In this document: positions 1 through 8,593 of the stretch, piece after piece | Layout of the letters: the number at the start of each line of letters is the position of its first letter | How positions within the stretch are numbered: the first letter of the stretch is position 1 | From: Bacillota bacterium | GTDB taxonomy: Bacteria; Bacillota; Clostridia; Lachnospirales; Lachnospiraceae | Direction of reading: 5' to 3' | NCBI GenBank assembly: GCA_023386315.1 | Contig: JAEWJZ010000015.1 | Location: forward strand, 1-50,487 | DNA length: 50,487 bases | Notes under the pieces: model-generated | Databases searched by the model: none | What the model was told of the DNA's origin: nothing | What the model saw: only the letters and a program-made list of their open reading frames with translations | Translations under genes and position numbers: made by a program

Positions 1-2
1 CT

Positions 3-857
3 GATGCAACGGAAGCCGTACTGGATGATTTTTATAAGACCTGCCTGACACAGAAAGTGGTCACTGACGGAGGCCTGGAATATGCAAGAACGGTTTTGGA
101 AAAGGCATTTGGGGAAAGCACGGCAAACAGCCTGCTTCAGAAGGTTACTCAGTCCTTAAAATCCAGGTCATTTGGGTTCATCAGAAAGAGCGATTCAAAG
201 AATTTGATTTCAGTGCTGCAGCATGAGAGGGCACAGACGATTGCGCTGGTTCTTTCCTACACAAATGAAGAAATGGCAGCACAGCTCATTTCCGAGCTTC
301 CGCCTGAAAAACGTTTCCGGGTGGTGGAGTCCATCGCCAGGATGGAGAGTGCCTCTCCTGAGGCAATAAGGCTTGTGGAAAGTGAGATAAAGAAGAAGTT
401 CTCCGGCATTCTTACCACCGATTACACAACGGTTGGCGGTATCGATTATATTGCAAATGTTATGAACCATATGGACAGGGGAAACGAAAAGCTTATCTTC
501 GACGAGTTGGGCAGAAAAGATGCGGAACTGGCGGATACCATTCGCAAAAAGATGTTCGTATTCGAGGATATCATCACCATGGACAACCGCTCCATCCAGC
601 GTTTTATCCGCGAATGCGATATGAAAGATATGGTTTATGCGCTTAAGAATGCAAATAAGCAGATTACAGAAGTTATTTTCAACAATATGTCAACCCGTAT
701 GAAAGAAAGCATTCTGTCCGACATGGAAGTTACAGTTAATGTACGTCTGAAAGATGTAGAAGAGGCACAGCAGAGAATTGTTGGCATTATCAGACGTCTG
801 GAAGAAGAGGGCGAGCTGATAATCAGCAAGGGCGGAAAGGATGATATCATTGCCTAA
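3..857 (+). CDS. fliG: Flagellar motor switch protein FliG (5' truncated by window edge)
   Basis: Rotor switch protein that joins the MS-ring protein FliF to the C-ring and contacts the stator. The reading frame is open from the first bases of the window, so the N-terminal FliF-binding part (roughly 50 residues compared with the usual 335-340) lies outside. What remains shows the FliG middle and C-terminal domains, including EHAQT-like 'QHERAQTIALVLSY' and the charged C-terminal torque helix region ('RIVGIIRRLEEEGELII'). The gene overlaps fliH by 17 bases, so translation is probably coupled. fliF, fliE and flgBC are expected just upstream but cannot be seen. Confidence 0.95.
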   Translation, partial: DATEAVLDDFYKTCLTQKVVTDGGLEYARTVLEKAFGESTANSLLQKVTQSLKSRSFGFIRKSDSKNLISVLQHERAQTIALVLSYTNEEMAAQLISELPPEKRFRVVESIARMESASPEAIRLVESEIKKKFSGILTTDYTTVGGIDYIANVMNHMDRGNEKLIFDELGRKDAELADTIRKKMFVFEDIITMDNRSIQRFIRECDMKDMVYALKNANKQITEVIFNNMSTRMKESILSDMEVTVNVRLKDVEEAQQRIVGIIRRLEEEGELIISKGGKDDIIA

Positions 858-1611
858 TATTATCAAGGGCCCTGAGGCTGCGGATCGGGTTCTGGAATAT
901 GGATTTAAAGAAAAATTTGAAGATATAATGGTGAAAAAAGAAGTAGCCGGTCCCGAAGCAGAACAATTTGAGACGGATGAGGAAGATGAGTATCTTCAGG
1001 TCGCTGAGATTTTTGAAAAAGCATCTGAACGGGCCGAGGAGATTGTAAGGCAGGCAAAGGAAGAAGCTGAGAAGATACTCACAGATGCCAGAGAGAACGG
1101 TTATCAGGACGGCTATGAAGCCGGATTGCAGGAAGGACGCGCGGCTGCGTACGAAGAGCATAAGGAAGAACTGGATTCGCGGATGAAGGAATTCCGTGAA
1201 ACCATTAAATCAACCATCGAAAGTGTAACAGAAGAAAAAAACAGGATTCTGGAAACCTACATTGATGATTTAAAACGGGTCACTTTAACCATAGCGGAAA
1301 AGGTGATACAGACCAGCTTGAAATCAAGCGGTGAGATTATTAAAAGAATGATAGTCGCTGCTGCAGGAAAACTTAAAAAAACTCAGTGGGTGAAAATTTA
1401 CGTATCCCAAAAGGATGCAGGAATGATGATCCAGGGAGATGTGGGACTGTTAAATGAACTCTCCCATATATCCGGAAATATCAAGATTATTGCCATGGAC
1501 CATTCAGAAGAAGGGACATGCATCATCGAACTTCCGGAGGAGATTATTGACGTCAGCGTAAATACCCAGATAGAAAATATTAAGGGAATTCTTAATAACG
1601 CAAGACTGTAG
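841..1611 (+). CDS. fliH: Flagellar assembly protein FliH
   Basis: Regulator of the export ATPase FliI; it links the ATPase to the C-ring. About 256 residues, strongly charged, with a long Glu/Lys/Ala helix (around residues 55-150, 'EEIVRQAKEEAEKI') followed by the conserved C-terminal FliH/V-ATPase E-subunit-like domain. It sits between fliG and fliI as in other flagellar operons. The ATG at 841 abuts its purine-rich ribosome site; a TTG at 850 has better spacing to GGAAAGG, so the true start could be three codons later. Confidence 0.9.
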   Translation: MISLPNIIKGPEAADRVLEYGFKEKFEDIMVKKEVAGPEAEQFETDEEDEYLQVAEIFEKASERAEEIVRQAKEEAEKILTDARENGYQDGYEAGLQEGRAAAYEEHKEELDSRMKEFRETIKSTIESVTEEKNRILETYIDDLKRVTLTIAEKVIQTSLKSSGEIIKRMIVAAAGKLKKTQWVKIYVSQKDAGMMIQGDVGLLNELSHISGNIKIIAMDHSEEGTCIIELPEEIIDVSVNTQIENIKGILNNARL

Positions 1612-1625
1612 CAGGAGGAATCCGT

Positions 1626-2927
1626 ATGTTCAACGATTTATCGGACTTAATCATGAAAACAGAGACCATAGACCATATTGGCAAGATTGAAAATATTGTT
1701 GGTATGTCTATGGAAGCATCCGGAGGAAAGGCCAGCATTGGGGATATCGCTTATATTTACAATGAGGACAGGAAAGAACAGATCCCTGTGGAAGTGGTTG
1801 GATTTAAAGATGACAAGATTCAGCTTATGGCCTATGAAAACATGAGCGGAATAGCAGCAGGAAGTTTTGTAAGAAATACAAGAAGACGATTGAAGATACC
1901 TGTGGGAGATTTTTTAAGAGGACGGATTATAGATGCCAAGGGGGAACCCATGGATGGGAAAGGACCTTTTGAAAATCCCAAGTACTATTATGTTGAGAAT
2001 CCTTATATCAATCCCATGACCCGCCCCCCCATTACAGATCCGCTGGAATTCGGTGTAAAGGCAATCGATGGTATGAATACCATCGGTAAGGGCCAGCGTA
2101 TCGGTATCTTTGCAGGCAGCGGTGTTGGAAAAAGTACATTGCTTGGAATGATCGCCAGAAATGTCAAGGCAGATATCAATGTTGTGGCACTGGTTGGAGA
2201 GCGAGGCCGTGAGGTAAGAGAGTTTATTGAAAAGGACTTGGGTCCGGAAGGAATGAAACGATCTGTTTTGATCGTGGCGACTTCGGACCAGCCGGCCATG
2301 CTTCGTATGAAATGCCCTCTGGTGGCTACCACGATTGCAGAGTATTTCAAAAACCAGGGAAAAGATGTACTCCTTATGATGGATTCTCTCACACGTTTTG
2401 CCATGGCCCAGAGAGAGATTGGCCTTGCCATCGGCGAACCGCCGGTAGCGAGAGGGTATACCCCTTCCATATATGCTGAATTTCCAAAACTTCTGGAAAG
2501 AAGCGGTAATTTTAAAGAAGGCTCCATTACCGGAATTTACACAGTTCTGGTGGAAGGTGATGACACCAACGAACCCATTGCAGATACCGTGCGTGGTATT
2601 GTAGACGGCCATATTGTACTGAGCAGAAAACTGGCGAATGCCAACCATTTTCCGGCAATCGATGTAAGCGCCAGTATATCACGTCTTATGACCAATATCG
2701 TATCAGACGAGCACAGAAAGATGGCATCTGAAATCAGAGATATTTTGAGCCTGTATGAAAAGAATGAAGATTTAATCTCCATTGGCGCCTACAAGTCGGG
2801 GACTAACCCGAAACTGGATGTTGCCATAGCAAAGATAGAGAAGATTAACCGGTTTTTATGCCAGGGGATCAATGAGAATGACAGCTATGAAGAAATACTT
2901 GAGAAGATGAGAGCAATTTTAAAGTAA
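1626..2927 (+). CDS. fliI: Flagellum-specific export ATPase FliI
   Basis: F1-beta-like ATPase that energises type III export of rod, hook and filament subunits at the cytoplasmic face of the basal body. Of 433 residues, the Walker A motif GSGVGKST is at 164-171 and Walker B 'LLMMDS' with Asp253 follows; 'PPVARGYTPS' is the typical FliI/YscN signature. Length matches the family. A clear AGGAGG precedes the ATG. It lies 14 bases after fliH and is followed by fliJ. Confidence 0.97.
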   Translation: MFNDLSDLIMKTETIDHIGKIENIVGMSMEASGGKASIGDIAYIYNEDRKEQIPVEVVGFKDDKIQLMAYENMSGIAAGSFVRNTRRRLKIPVGDFLRGRIIDAKGEPMDGKGPFENPKYYYVENPYINPMTRPPITDPLEFGVKAIDGMNTIGKGQRIGIFAGSGVGKSTLLGMIARNVKADINVVALVGERGREVREFIEKDLGPEGMKRSVLIVATSDQPAMLRMKCPLVATTIAEYFKNQGKDVLLMMDSLTRFAMAQREIGLAIGEPPVARGYTPSIYAEFPKLLERSGNFKEGSITGIYTVLVEGDDTNEPIADTVRGIVDGHIVLSRKLANANHFPAIDVSASISRLMTNIVSDEHRKMASEIRDILSLYEKNEDLISIGAYKSGTNPKLDVAIAKIEKINRFLCQGINENDSYEEILEKMRAILK

Positions 2928-2949
2928 ACTCTGTGAAAGAAGGCTGAAG

Positions 2950-3399
2950 ATGAAAAAATTCAATTTTCCTCTTGATACTGTTTTAAATTATAAAGATCAG
3001 GTGCTTGAGAATCTAAAAACGGAACATGCACAGATTCTTGCCAGTGTAGCACAGCAGGAAAAGCGGATTGAGGAATTGATGGAGAAGAGCCAGAGCGCGG
3101 CTGTCCGTTACAGGGAAGATACTCTCTGCGGTGTTACTGTCAATATTATGAGAGAATACGAACGCTACATAACATTTATTCAGCAAAGAATTGTTACGGA
3201 ACAGGGGATACTCCTAAAGCTTAAGAAAAAAGAGGAACAAAAGCGCATCGAAGTGATTGAGGCTAAAAAAGAAAAAGCCTCCATTGACAAGTTAAAAGAG
3301 AAAAAACTGGATCAATACAACAAAGATGTGTTAAAAAGTGAAGAGCTGTTTATCGAAGAGTTTGTCTCTAATACGATGTCAGTTCGCAGCAGCAGGTAG
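2950..3399 (+). CDS. fliJ: Flagellar export protein FliJ
   Basis: Small coiled-coil chaperone-like protein that inserts in the FliI ring and connects to the export gate. 149 residues, almost entirely helical and charged, starting with the typical 'KKFNFPLDTVLNYKDQ' that marks FliJ N-termini. Position immediately after fliI and before fliK supports the assignment; sequence conservation in this family is weak, so context matters. Confidence 0.9.
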   Translation: MKKFNFPLDTVLNYKDQVLENLKTEHAQILASVAQQEKRIEELMEKSQSAAVRYREDTLCGVTVNIMREYERYITFIQQRIVTEQGILLKLKKKEEQKRIEVIEAKKEKASIDKLKEKKLDQYNKDVLKSEELFIEEFVSNTMSVRSSR

Positions 3400-3473
3400 T
3401 CCTGCCGGTTCAAAATCCGGCAGTTACCATAAAATCAATGCCTCAAGGCAGAATAGAGAAAGGAGGGAAAACA

Positions 3474-4727
3474 ATGGAGATGAAAACAAACAGTGTGGAA
3501 GTTTTAATCAGGCAGATGCCAAAATCTCAGAAGACAGAAGATACATCAATAAATGATTCTTCCGGTTTTAAGAAAATGATGAGAGAGAAAGATTTAAAGA
3601 AAGACACTGGAAGCAAAGACAAGAAGGATTTGAATAAGGATCTTGAAACTGCAGCTTCAAACGCAGGGGTACCCCAGGCGCAGCAGGATGTAAAAACCCG
3701 TGAAACGGTTGATGCTCCTGAGCAGCAGAAAAAAGATGCACTGATTGCAGGACTGGAATCTTTAAAAGGTCAGATGCCGGTTTCCTTAGATTCAAAGGAA
3801 GAATCCGGGGATACGAAATCTATGGATTCATTTCAGCTGCTTAAGGAATTTCGCCTTAAGAACTGGAATCCGAAGGATGACAGTACTTTGATTCAGGAAA
3901 AGGAAGACTTCAATGCATTAAACAGTCTGATGCCAAAAAAGACGGTGCCGGATTCCCAAATTGGGCTGGCAGTACAGGATGAAAAGGCTGCACCGCTTAA
4001 AGATGGTAAAAAGGAAGAAGTAAAGGGACCTGGAGAAGCTCTTTTAAAAATGAGCGGACAGGAAAATTCTGTATCAGAAAAGGTTATTACAGAGTATGGC
4101 CCTGGTGTGACAGAGAAAAAACTGGCGCGGGCTGATGGGCCAGGATATCGGTTGAAAACAGCTGAAAAGGACCGTCTGGATGACGAAGATACCGTACAGG
4201 ATAAGTTCCCTGGTATGTTTCAGGAGAAACTCATTGCACCGAAGCAAATGTCTGAATTAAGTACCCACAAAGCTGAAACAGCTGATACTACCTTACCGGT
4301 TGAGAATCTGGAAGAACTGAATGCAAAGCTTTCAGAAAAAATTATATCACAGATTGAAACAGGCAGGAAGAGTCTGGAAGTGCAGCTGGAACCTCATAAC
4401 CTGGGAAAGATCCTTATTAAAGTTGCATATGAGAAAGATCAGGTGAGTGTGTCTGTTGTCTGTACCGAAAGTAAGACCTTAAAGATGCTGTCCCAGTCAG
4501 CCGGAGAATTAGGAAGTATCCTGGAAAACAACTTAGAACGTCCGATTCATGTGATTGTAGATAAGCAGCAACCGGATTACTTAAATAATAACCAGGAACA
4601 TCAGGGTAATGGGAGAGAACAACAGCAGGAACAGCGGCAGAATCATTCCGAGGATTTTGGTGAAGATTTTATACAAAAACTGAGACTTGGTATATCTGAC
4701 ATGGATTCTGATGAGATCAGTGAGTAA
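3474..4727 (+). CDS. fliK: Flagellar hook-length control protein FliK
   Basis: Secreted ruler that measures hook length and triggers the FlhB substrate switch. About 417 residues: a long, low-complexity, charged and Gln-rich N-terminal and middle part, then a conserved FliK C-terminal domain ('LEVQLEPHNLGKILIKVAY') near residue 300, ending in a Gln/Glu-rich tail. I chose the ATG at 3474 because AGGAGGG lies 7 bases upstream; an ATG 12 codons earlier (3438) has no such site. It precedes flgD, as usual. Confidence 0.9.
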   Translation: MEMKTNSVEVLIRQMPKSQKTEDTSINDSSGFKKMMREKDLKKDTGSKDKKDLNKDLETAASNAGVPQAQQDVKTRETVDAPEQQKKDALIAGLESLKGQMPVSLDSKEESGDTKSMDSFQLLKEFRLKNWNPKDDSTLIQEKEDFNALNSLMPKKTVPDSQIGLAVQDEKAAPLKDGKKEEVKGPGEALLKMSGQENSVSEKVITEYGPGVTEKKLARADGPGYRLKTAEKDRLDDEDTVQDKFPGMFQEKLIAPKQMSELSTHKAETADTTLPVENLEELNAKLSEKIISQIETGRKSLEVQLEPHNLGKILIKVAYEKDQVSVSVVCTESKTLKMLSQSAGELGSILENNLERPIHVIVDKQQPDYLNNNQEHQGNGREQQQEQRQNHSEDFGEDFIQKLRLGISDMDSDEISE

Positions 4728-4747
4728 TTTACGATAAGGAGATAAAG

Positions 4748-5317
4748 ATGGCTAGTACGAATTCAATAGGCGGCACAGGCAATCTGCTATATAACTCTGC
4801 CGCTGCGACAGATACCGATTCCAAGGTTAGTACGAAAAAAAACAGTGAACTGTCTACAGAGGGATTTTTTAAGCTTTTAGCAGCACAGCTTGAGAACCAG
4901 GATATGTCAAGCCCCATGGATAACTCTGAGATGATGACACAGATGACACAGATCGCCATGATGCAGGCAATGGATAATTTCTCCACATCAATGGATGATT
5001 TTGCGCAGGTAAACACAATTAATTACGGCACTTCCATGATGGGAAAATCGGTTTTAGTGGGCGTTCTTGATAAAAACGGTAATGTGGAAAAGCATAACGG
5101 AACGGTAACCCGTGTGGATATTTATAATGGAATACCTACCCTTTATCTTGATGATGACGTGAAGACAGGATATCCGGTGTCTGGAGTAATGTCTGTTTAC
5201 GAAAAGGGGCATGAACCGGTTGATGAAACTAAAACGAATACAAACACTGAGAATACAGAGAATAACGCTGCGAACAGTACTGACAAGGATAAAACGGATA
5301 ATAAACAGTCGGTATAA
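4748..5317 (+). CDS. flgD: Flagellar hook capping protein FlgD
   Basis: Scaffold cap required for hook polymerisation. 189 residues with the N-terminal FlgD core ('STEGFFKLLAAQLENQD', then 'MTQMTQIAMMQAMDN') and a following small beta domain. It is shorter than many FlgD proteins and ends in an Asn/Thr/Asp-rich tail (about residues 157-189) that looks disordered. Ribosome site AAGGAGA sits upstream of the ATG. Encoded between fliK and a small flagellar-operon gene before flgE. Confidence 0.93.
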   Translation: MASTNSIGGTGNLLYNSAAATDTDSKVSTKKNSELSTEGFFKLLAAQLENQDMSSPMDNSEMMTQMTQIAMMQAMDNFSTSMDDFAQVNTINYGTSMMGKSVLVGVLDKNGNVEKHNGTVTRVDIYNGIPTLYLDDDVKTGYPVSGVMSVYEKGHEPVDETKTNTNTENTENNAANSTDKDKTDNKQSV

Positions 5318-5371
5318 ACAAGCAATATGGCTGAGAAGTTTAGGCCAGTAAGATATGGTTGGTGATTGAAA

Positions 5372-5746
5372 ATGATAGGAAAAATAAACCAATTTGAAGA
5401 TGTCCGGCAGCTGAAACTTCGCAGTGCGGCAGGGGTAACGGAATGCGGCAGCAGCTTCAGTGATGTTCTTAACAGCCGGATTGGAGAAGAAGAAAAACTT
5501 CACTTTTCCAAACATGCGGCAGAGCGGGCGAATCAGCGGGGGATCGACGTTACACCATCATTTTTAGATGATCTGCAGTCTGCTGTGGAAAAAGCTCGTT
5601 TAAAAGGTGCAAAAGATGTTGTTATTATCAGTGAGCGGGGAGCCTTTATTGTGAATGTTCCCAATAACACAGTGGTGACAACCATGTCGGGAAATGAAAT
5701 GAAAGAGAACATTTTTACCAATATTGACAGTGCCGTTTTATTATAG
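5372..5746 (+). CDS. Small flagellar operon protein, TIGR02530 type
   Basis: A 124-residue protein of the conserved 'flagellar operon protein' family (TIGR02530) that is found between flgD and flgE in Firmicutes and spirochaetes; its molecular role is not established. The signature 'FSKHAAERANQRGI' followed by 'VEKARLKGAKDVVII' and 'GAFIVNVPNNTVVTTM' is clear. I prefer the ATG at 5372 with GGTGAT just upstream over an in-frame TTG at 5366. The placement is canonical. Confidence 0.88.
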   Translation: MIGKINQFEDVRQLKLRSAAGVTECGSSFSDVLNSRIGEEEKLHFSKHAAERANQRGIDVTPSFLDDLQSAVEKARLKGAKDVVIISERGAFIVNVPNNTVVTTMSGNEMKENIFTNIDSAVLL

Positions 5747-5763
5747 CCGGACCATTTATGGGG

Positions 5764-5797
5764 GCTTAACCTGTATGTCTGACTGACATCGGTAGGC
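5764..5797 (+). other. Structured leader stem-loop before flgE
   Basis: In the 83-base gap before flgE, GCTTAACC (5764-5771) can pair with GGTAGGC (5791-5797), with one bulged A and one G-U pair. Inside it ATGTC (5775-5779) pairs perfectly with GACAT (5785-5789) around the loop TGACT. There is no U-run, so it is not a simple terminator. It does not match the c-di-GMP riboswitch core as far as I can judge. Function unknown. Confidence 0.5.
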
Positions 5798-5829
5798 GGC
5801 AGTTTCAAAAAGAGAAAGGATTAAAAAAT

Positions 5830-7428
5830 ATGGTCAGATCAATGTTCGCTGGTGTTGCAGGACTTAGGGCACATCAGTCAAAGATGGATGTTATCGGTAA
5901 TAATATAGCAAACGTAAATACATGGGGATATAAAGCTGCGAGTATGTCTTTTAAGGATGCTATGTATCAGAACAGCAGTTCAGGATCTGGTGGTAACACC
6001 GAAACCGGAGGGATCGGTGCTGTAAATGCGAACCAAATTGGTTATGGAGTTAATACTGGCGCAATTACTTACGATTTTTCAACCGGAAGCATGTCACCTT
6101 CTTCTAATGGGCTGGATTGTATGATTGATGGAACCGGATTTTTCATTGTTGGTCCTATGTTAAATGGCGGATCCCTGTCATTAGAGGGGGATGATGCAGT
6201 GAAATCAAGTGGTCTTTATTTATCGCGAGTTGGTAAATTTAAAGTGGATCCCAATGGTTACCTAACAGATGACAGTGGTAGTTACGTATATGGATTCGGT
6301 TATGATCAGGACAGTAAGCAATATGCAACGGGATCATTGGTTCCATTAAAGCTGCCTAATCAATCGGTGATTAATAAGATGAAAAATGATAAAAACAGCG
6401 CTGAAGTGACTGCAGCTAAGAAAGCTTTGAGTGATGCACAGGCTGCATATAATAGTCAGAATGCGATTTTGTCAGCAGCAAGACAGGCATATGTTACAGC
6501 CCAGACTAATTATCAGACTCAATATGATGCGTTGGGCATTGGAGCCAAAGAAACAGCATTAGCCACTTTAAATACTGATATGGTAAATGCTTATAATGCC
6601 TGGAAGAATGCCACAACTGACCCGAGTAATACTTTGAGAGATGCTTATTATGCAAAACTTAAGGATTATGAACAGGCTGATTATGATTTAATCAAGCTGA
6701 AGGCTAAGCTGGTAGCACCTACTGCAGAGAAAACCATCCCATCTCCTGATAATCATTTTTCTGACTATCAGACCAAATTAGAGGCTTTTCGGACTGCTGA
6801 TGAAACTCTAGCAAGTTATGCTACTATAAAGCAAGAATATGAAGATGCAAAAAAAGCACTGGTTGATTTTAAAAACAAATTGAGTACATTGGAAGATGGT
6901 TCTCTTCAAAGTGTCCGCGATGCAGCTAAAATTACTGTGAGTACAGAAGAGACAAAACTTGAAGCAGCCAAGAATGCTGTAACGAAGGCACAGGCTAATT
7001 TGACCACAGCTCAGACCACTGCAGCATCTTCAAGCAGCAGCACTAGCAGTGGAACATCTACAGACGATGCTCTTGCAGAGTTTGCAAGCTATAAGATTCA
7101 GACGGATGGAACTATTGTTGGTACTACCGCAAATTCTCAGCCAGTTAATATCGGTAAGATAGCGCTGGGAAGTGTTCAGAACATGGGCGGTCTGGAAAAA
7201 GATTCCGGCTATTATTATACTGTTGGTGCCAGTGCCGGTAATGTAAGCGTATTTGAGGGCGGTGGCTCAGAAGGCCGTATCATGGGCAATTACTTAGAAA
7301 TGGCCAAAGTAGATCTCGCCACAGAAATGACAGATATGATTACCACACAGAGAGGTTTCCAGGCAAACTCCAAAATCATCACTGTAACCGATCAGATGCT
7401 GGAAGAATTAGTTAATATGAAACGATAA
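5830..7428 (+). CDS. flgE: Flagellar hook protein FlgE with coiled-coil insertion
   Basis: Main structural protein of the hook, exported by the type III system. 532 residues. The N-terminal rod/hook signature ('GLRAHQSKMDVIGNNIANVN', residues 11-30) and the C-terminal D0 helix ('TQRGFQANSKIITVTDQML') are both present. Residues about 183-410 are unlike ordinary hook middle domains: long Ala/Lys/Glu/Gln-rich helices with heptad character ('AAKKALSDAQAAYNSQ', 'ETKLEAAKNAVTKAQ'), closed by a Ser/Thr stretch. The usual beta-rich D2 region is not evident. The gene is flanked by stem-loops on both sides. An FlgE assignment is firm from both termini and from flbD/motAB downstream. Confidence 0.93.
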   Translation: MVRSMFAGVAGLRAHQSKMDVIGNNIANVNTWGYKAASMSFKDAMYQNSSSGSGGNTETGGIGAVNANQIGYGVNTGAITYDFSTGSMSPSSNGLDCMIDGTGFFIVGPMLNGGSLSLEGDDAVKSSGLYLSRVGKFKVDPNGYLTDDSGSYVYGFGYDQDSKQYATGSLVPLKLPNQSVINKMKNDKNSAEVTAAKKALSDAQAAYNSQNAILSAARQAYVTAQTNYQTQYDALGIGAKETALATLNTDMVNAYNAWKNATTDPSNTLRDAYYAKLKDYEQADYDLIKLKAKLVAPTAEKTIPSPDNHFSDYQTKLEAFRTADETLASYATIKQEYEDAKKALVDFKNKLSTLEDGSLQSVRDAAKITVSTEETKLEAAKNAVTKAQANLTTAQTTAASSSSSTSSGTSTDDALAEFASYKIQTDGTIVGTTANSQPVNIGKIALGSVQNMGGLEKDSGYYYTVGASAGNVSVFEGGGSEGRIMGNYLEMAKVDLATEMTDMITTQRGFQANSKIITVTDQMLEELVNMKR

Positions 7429-7443
7429 TTGGTTCCACAACAA

Positions 7444-7474
7444 TCCGGGGAGGTATTAATTCCGCCTCCCCGGA
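7444..7474 (+). other. Intercistronic stem-loop after flgE
   Basis: TCCGGGGAGG (7444-7453) pairs perfectly with CCTCCCCGGA (7465-7474), 11-base loop, 16 bases after the flgE stop. It lacks a following U-run and runs straight into the flbD ribosome site, so it looks like an RNA-stabilising or attenuating element that could raise flgE mRNA relative to downstream genes. Confidence 0.7.
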
Positions 7475-7492
7475 CTTAAGGAGAGGTAATAT

Positions 7493-7696
7493 ATGATTCG
7501 TCTTACAAGACTGAATGATGAGGAATTCATTATAAACTGTGCACAGATTGAGCGGGTGGAATCAATACCGGAATCCAATGTTATCCTGGTAAGCGGGAAG
7601 CATTATGTAGTGAAGGAAAGTGTTGAGGAAATTATAGACCGGGCGATAGATTACAATGCCCGAATCTATGCCCGCGGGAAGAATATGAAAGATTAA
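7493..7696 (+). CDS. flbD: Flagellar protein FlbD (SwrD family)
   Basis: 67-residue cytoplasmic protein of the FlbD/SwrD family; the Bacillus member is known to promote swarming by increasing motor torque. The sequence starts 'MIRLTRLNDEEFIINCAQIERVESIPESN' in pattern and contains 'LVSGKHYVVKESVEEI', typical for the family. Ribosome site AAGGAGAGG is strong. Its position between flgE and motA is conserved in clostridia and spirochaetes. Confidence 0.92.
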   Translation: MIRLTRLNDEEFIINCAQIERVESIPESNVILVSGKHYVVKESVEEIIDRAIDYNARIYARGKNMKD

Positions 7697-7729
7697 TCCG
7701 GGAAATGCCTGGACAGTTGGAGGTTATTC

Positions 7730-8545
7730 ATGGACATATCGTTGATTGTAGGCTGGGTAGTTGGTATCGCTCTGATAATAAATGGAATTGGCATGGATAA
7801 GCTGGGAAATTTTATTGACATGCCCAGTGTACTTATTGTAGTTGGTGGTACAATTGCTGCTCTGGTAGCAAGTTTTCCATTTAAAACGTTGGCGCAGATT
7901 CCAAAGCACATTGCAATCATGCTCAATCCCAAGAGATACGATGCTGAAAAAGTAATTGATACTATGGTTGACATGGCAAAGACAGCCAGAAAAAAGGGAT
8001 TACTGGTTTTGGAAGAGCAGGCTAACGGCATTAAGGATCCCTTTTTGAAACAGAGCATTATGCTGATCGTGGATGCGATGGATGCGGAAAAAATAAGAGA
8101 AATGCTGGAAAGTGAAGTTTCAGCTATGTCAGAGCGTCATGATCAGGACGTCAGCGTGTATGAAAAAGGAAGCTCACTGGCACCTGCATTTGGTATGATT
8201 GGAACCCTGGTGGGACTGGTAAACATGCTGAAAGGTATGAATATGGATGGCAACGGATCCAACAGTATAGGAAAGGATATGTCGGTAGCCCTGATCACTA
8301 CTTTCTACGGCAGTGTTTTATCAAACTTGTTATTTATTCCTATGGCAAAGAAACTCCGGCTTCGGAATGATGAGGAATTATTGTACAAGCAGATAATAAT
8401 AGAAGGGGTTTTGTCCATTCAGGCTGGAGACAATCCGAAATACCTGGAGGAAAAGCTATTATCTTATCTTTCCCAGGCACAGCAGAACAAGATCCTGAAG
8501 AAACGGTCAGGCGGAGGCAGTTCAGGCAGTAATGCAGATTCCTGA
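7730..8545 (+). CDS. motA: Flagellar motor stator protein MotA
   Basis: Membrane subunit of the ion-driven stator; five MotA surround two MotB. 271 residues with four hydrophobic segments: about residues 3-22, 30-52, and a pair around 147-205 that contains the conserved 'SLAPAFGMIGTLVGLVNML' region. The large cytoplasmic loop after segment 2 carries charged residues for FliG contact. Ribosome site GGAGG. Adjacent motB completes the stator pair. Confidence 0.95.
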   Translation: MDISLIVGWVVGIALIINGIGMDKLGNFIDMPSVLIVVGGTIAALVASFPFKTLAQIPKHIAIMLNPKRYDAEKVIDTMVDMAKTARKKGLLVLEEQANGIKDPFLKQSIMLIVDAMDAEKIREMLESEVSAMSERHDQDVSVYEKGSSLAPAFGMIGTLVGLVNMLKGMNMDGNGSNSIGKDMSVALITTFYGSVLSNLLFIPMAKKLRLRNDEELLYKQIIIEGVLSIQAGDNPKYLEEKLLSYLSQAQQNKILKKRSGGGSSGSNADS

Positions 8546-8593
8546 TGAGCAGTAAATTTACAGCATTTATTTTAACAGGGAAACAGGTGGTTA

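Noticed and set aside
1914..2648. Long minus-strand open frame (244 codons) opposite fliI
   Set aside because: It lies wholly within fliI, has no ribosome site, a Cys/His/Arg-rich composition typical of an antisense shadow, and no family resemblance.
5747..5829. Possible c-di-GMP (GEMM) riboswitch before flgE, suggested by GGTAGGCGGC
   Set aside because: Only a partial resemblance to the 3' arm; the conserved 5' half and the tetraloop receptor are missing. Kept as an unassigned stem-loop.
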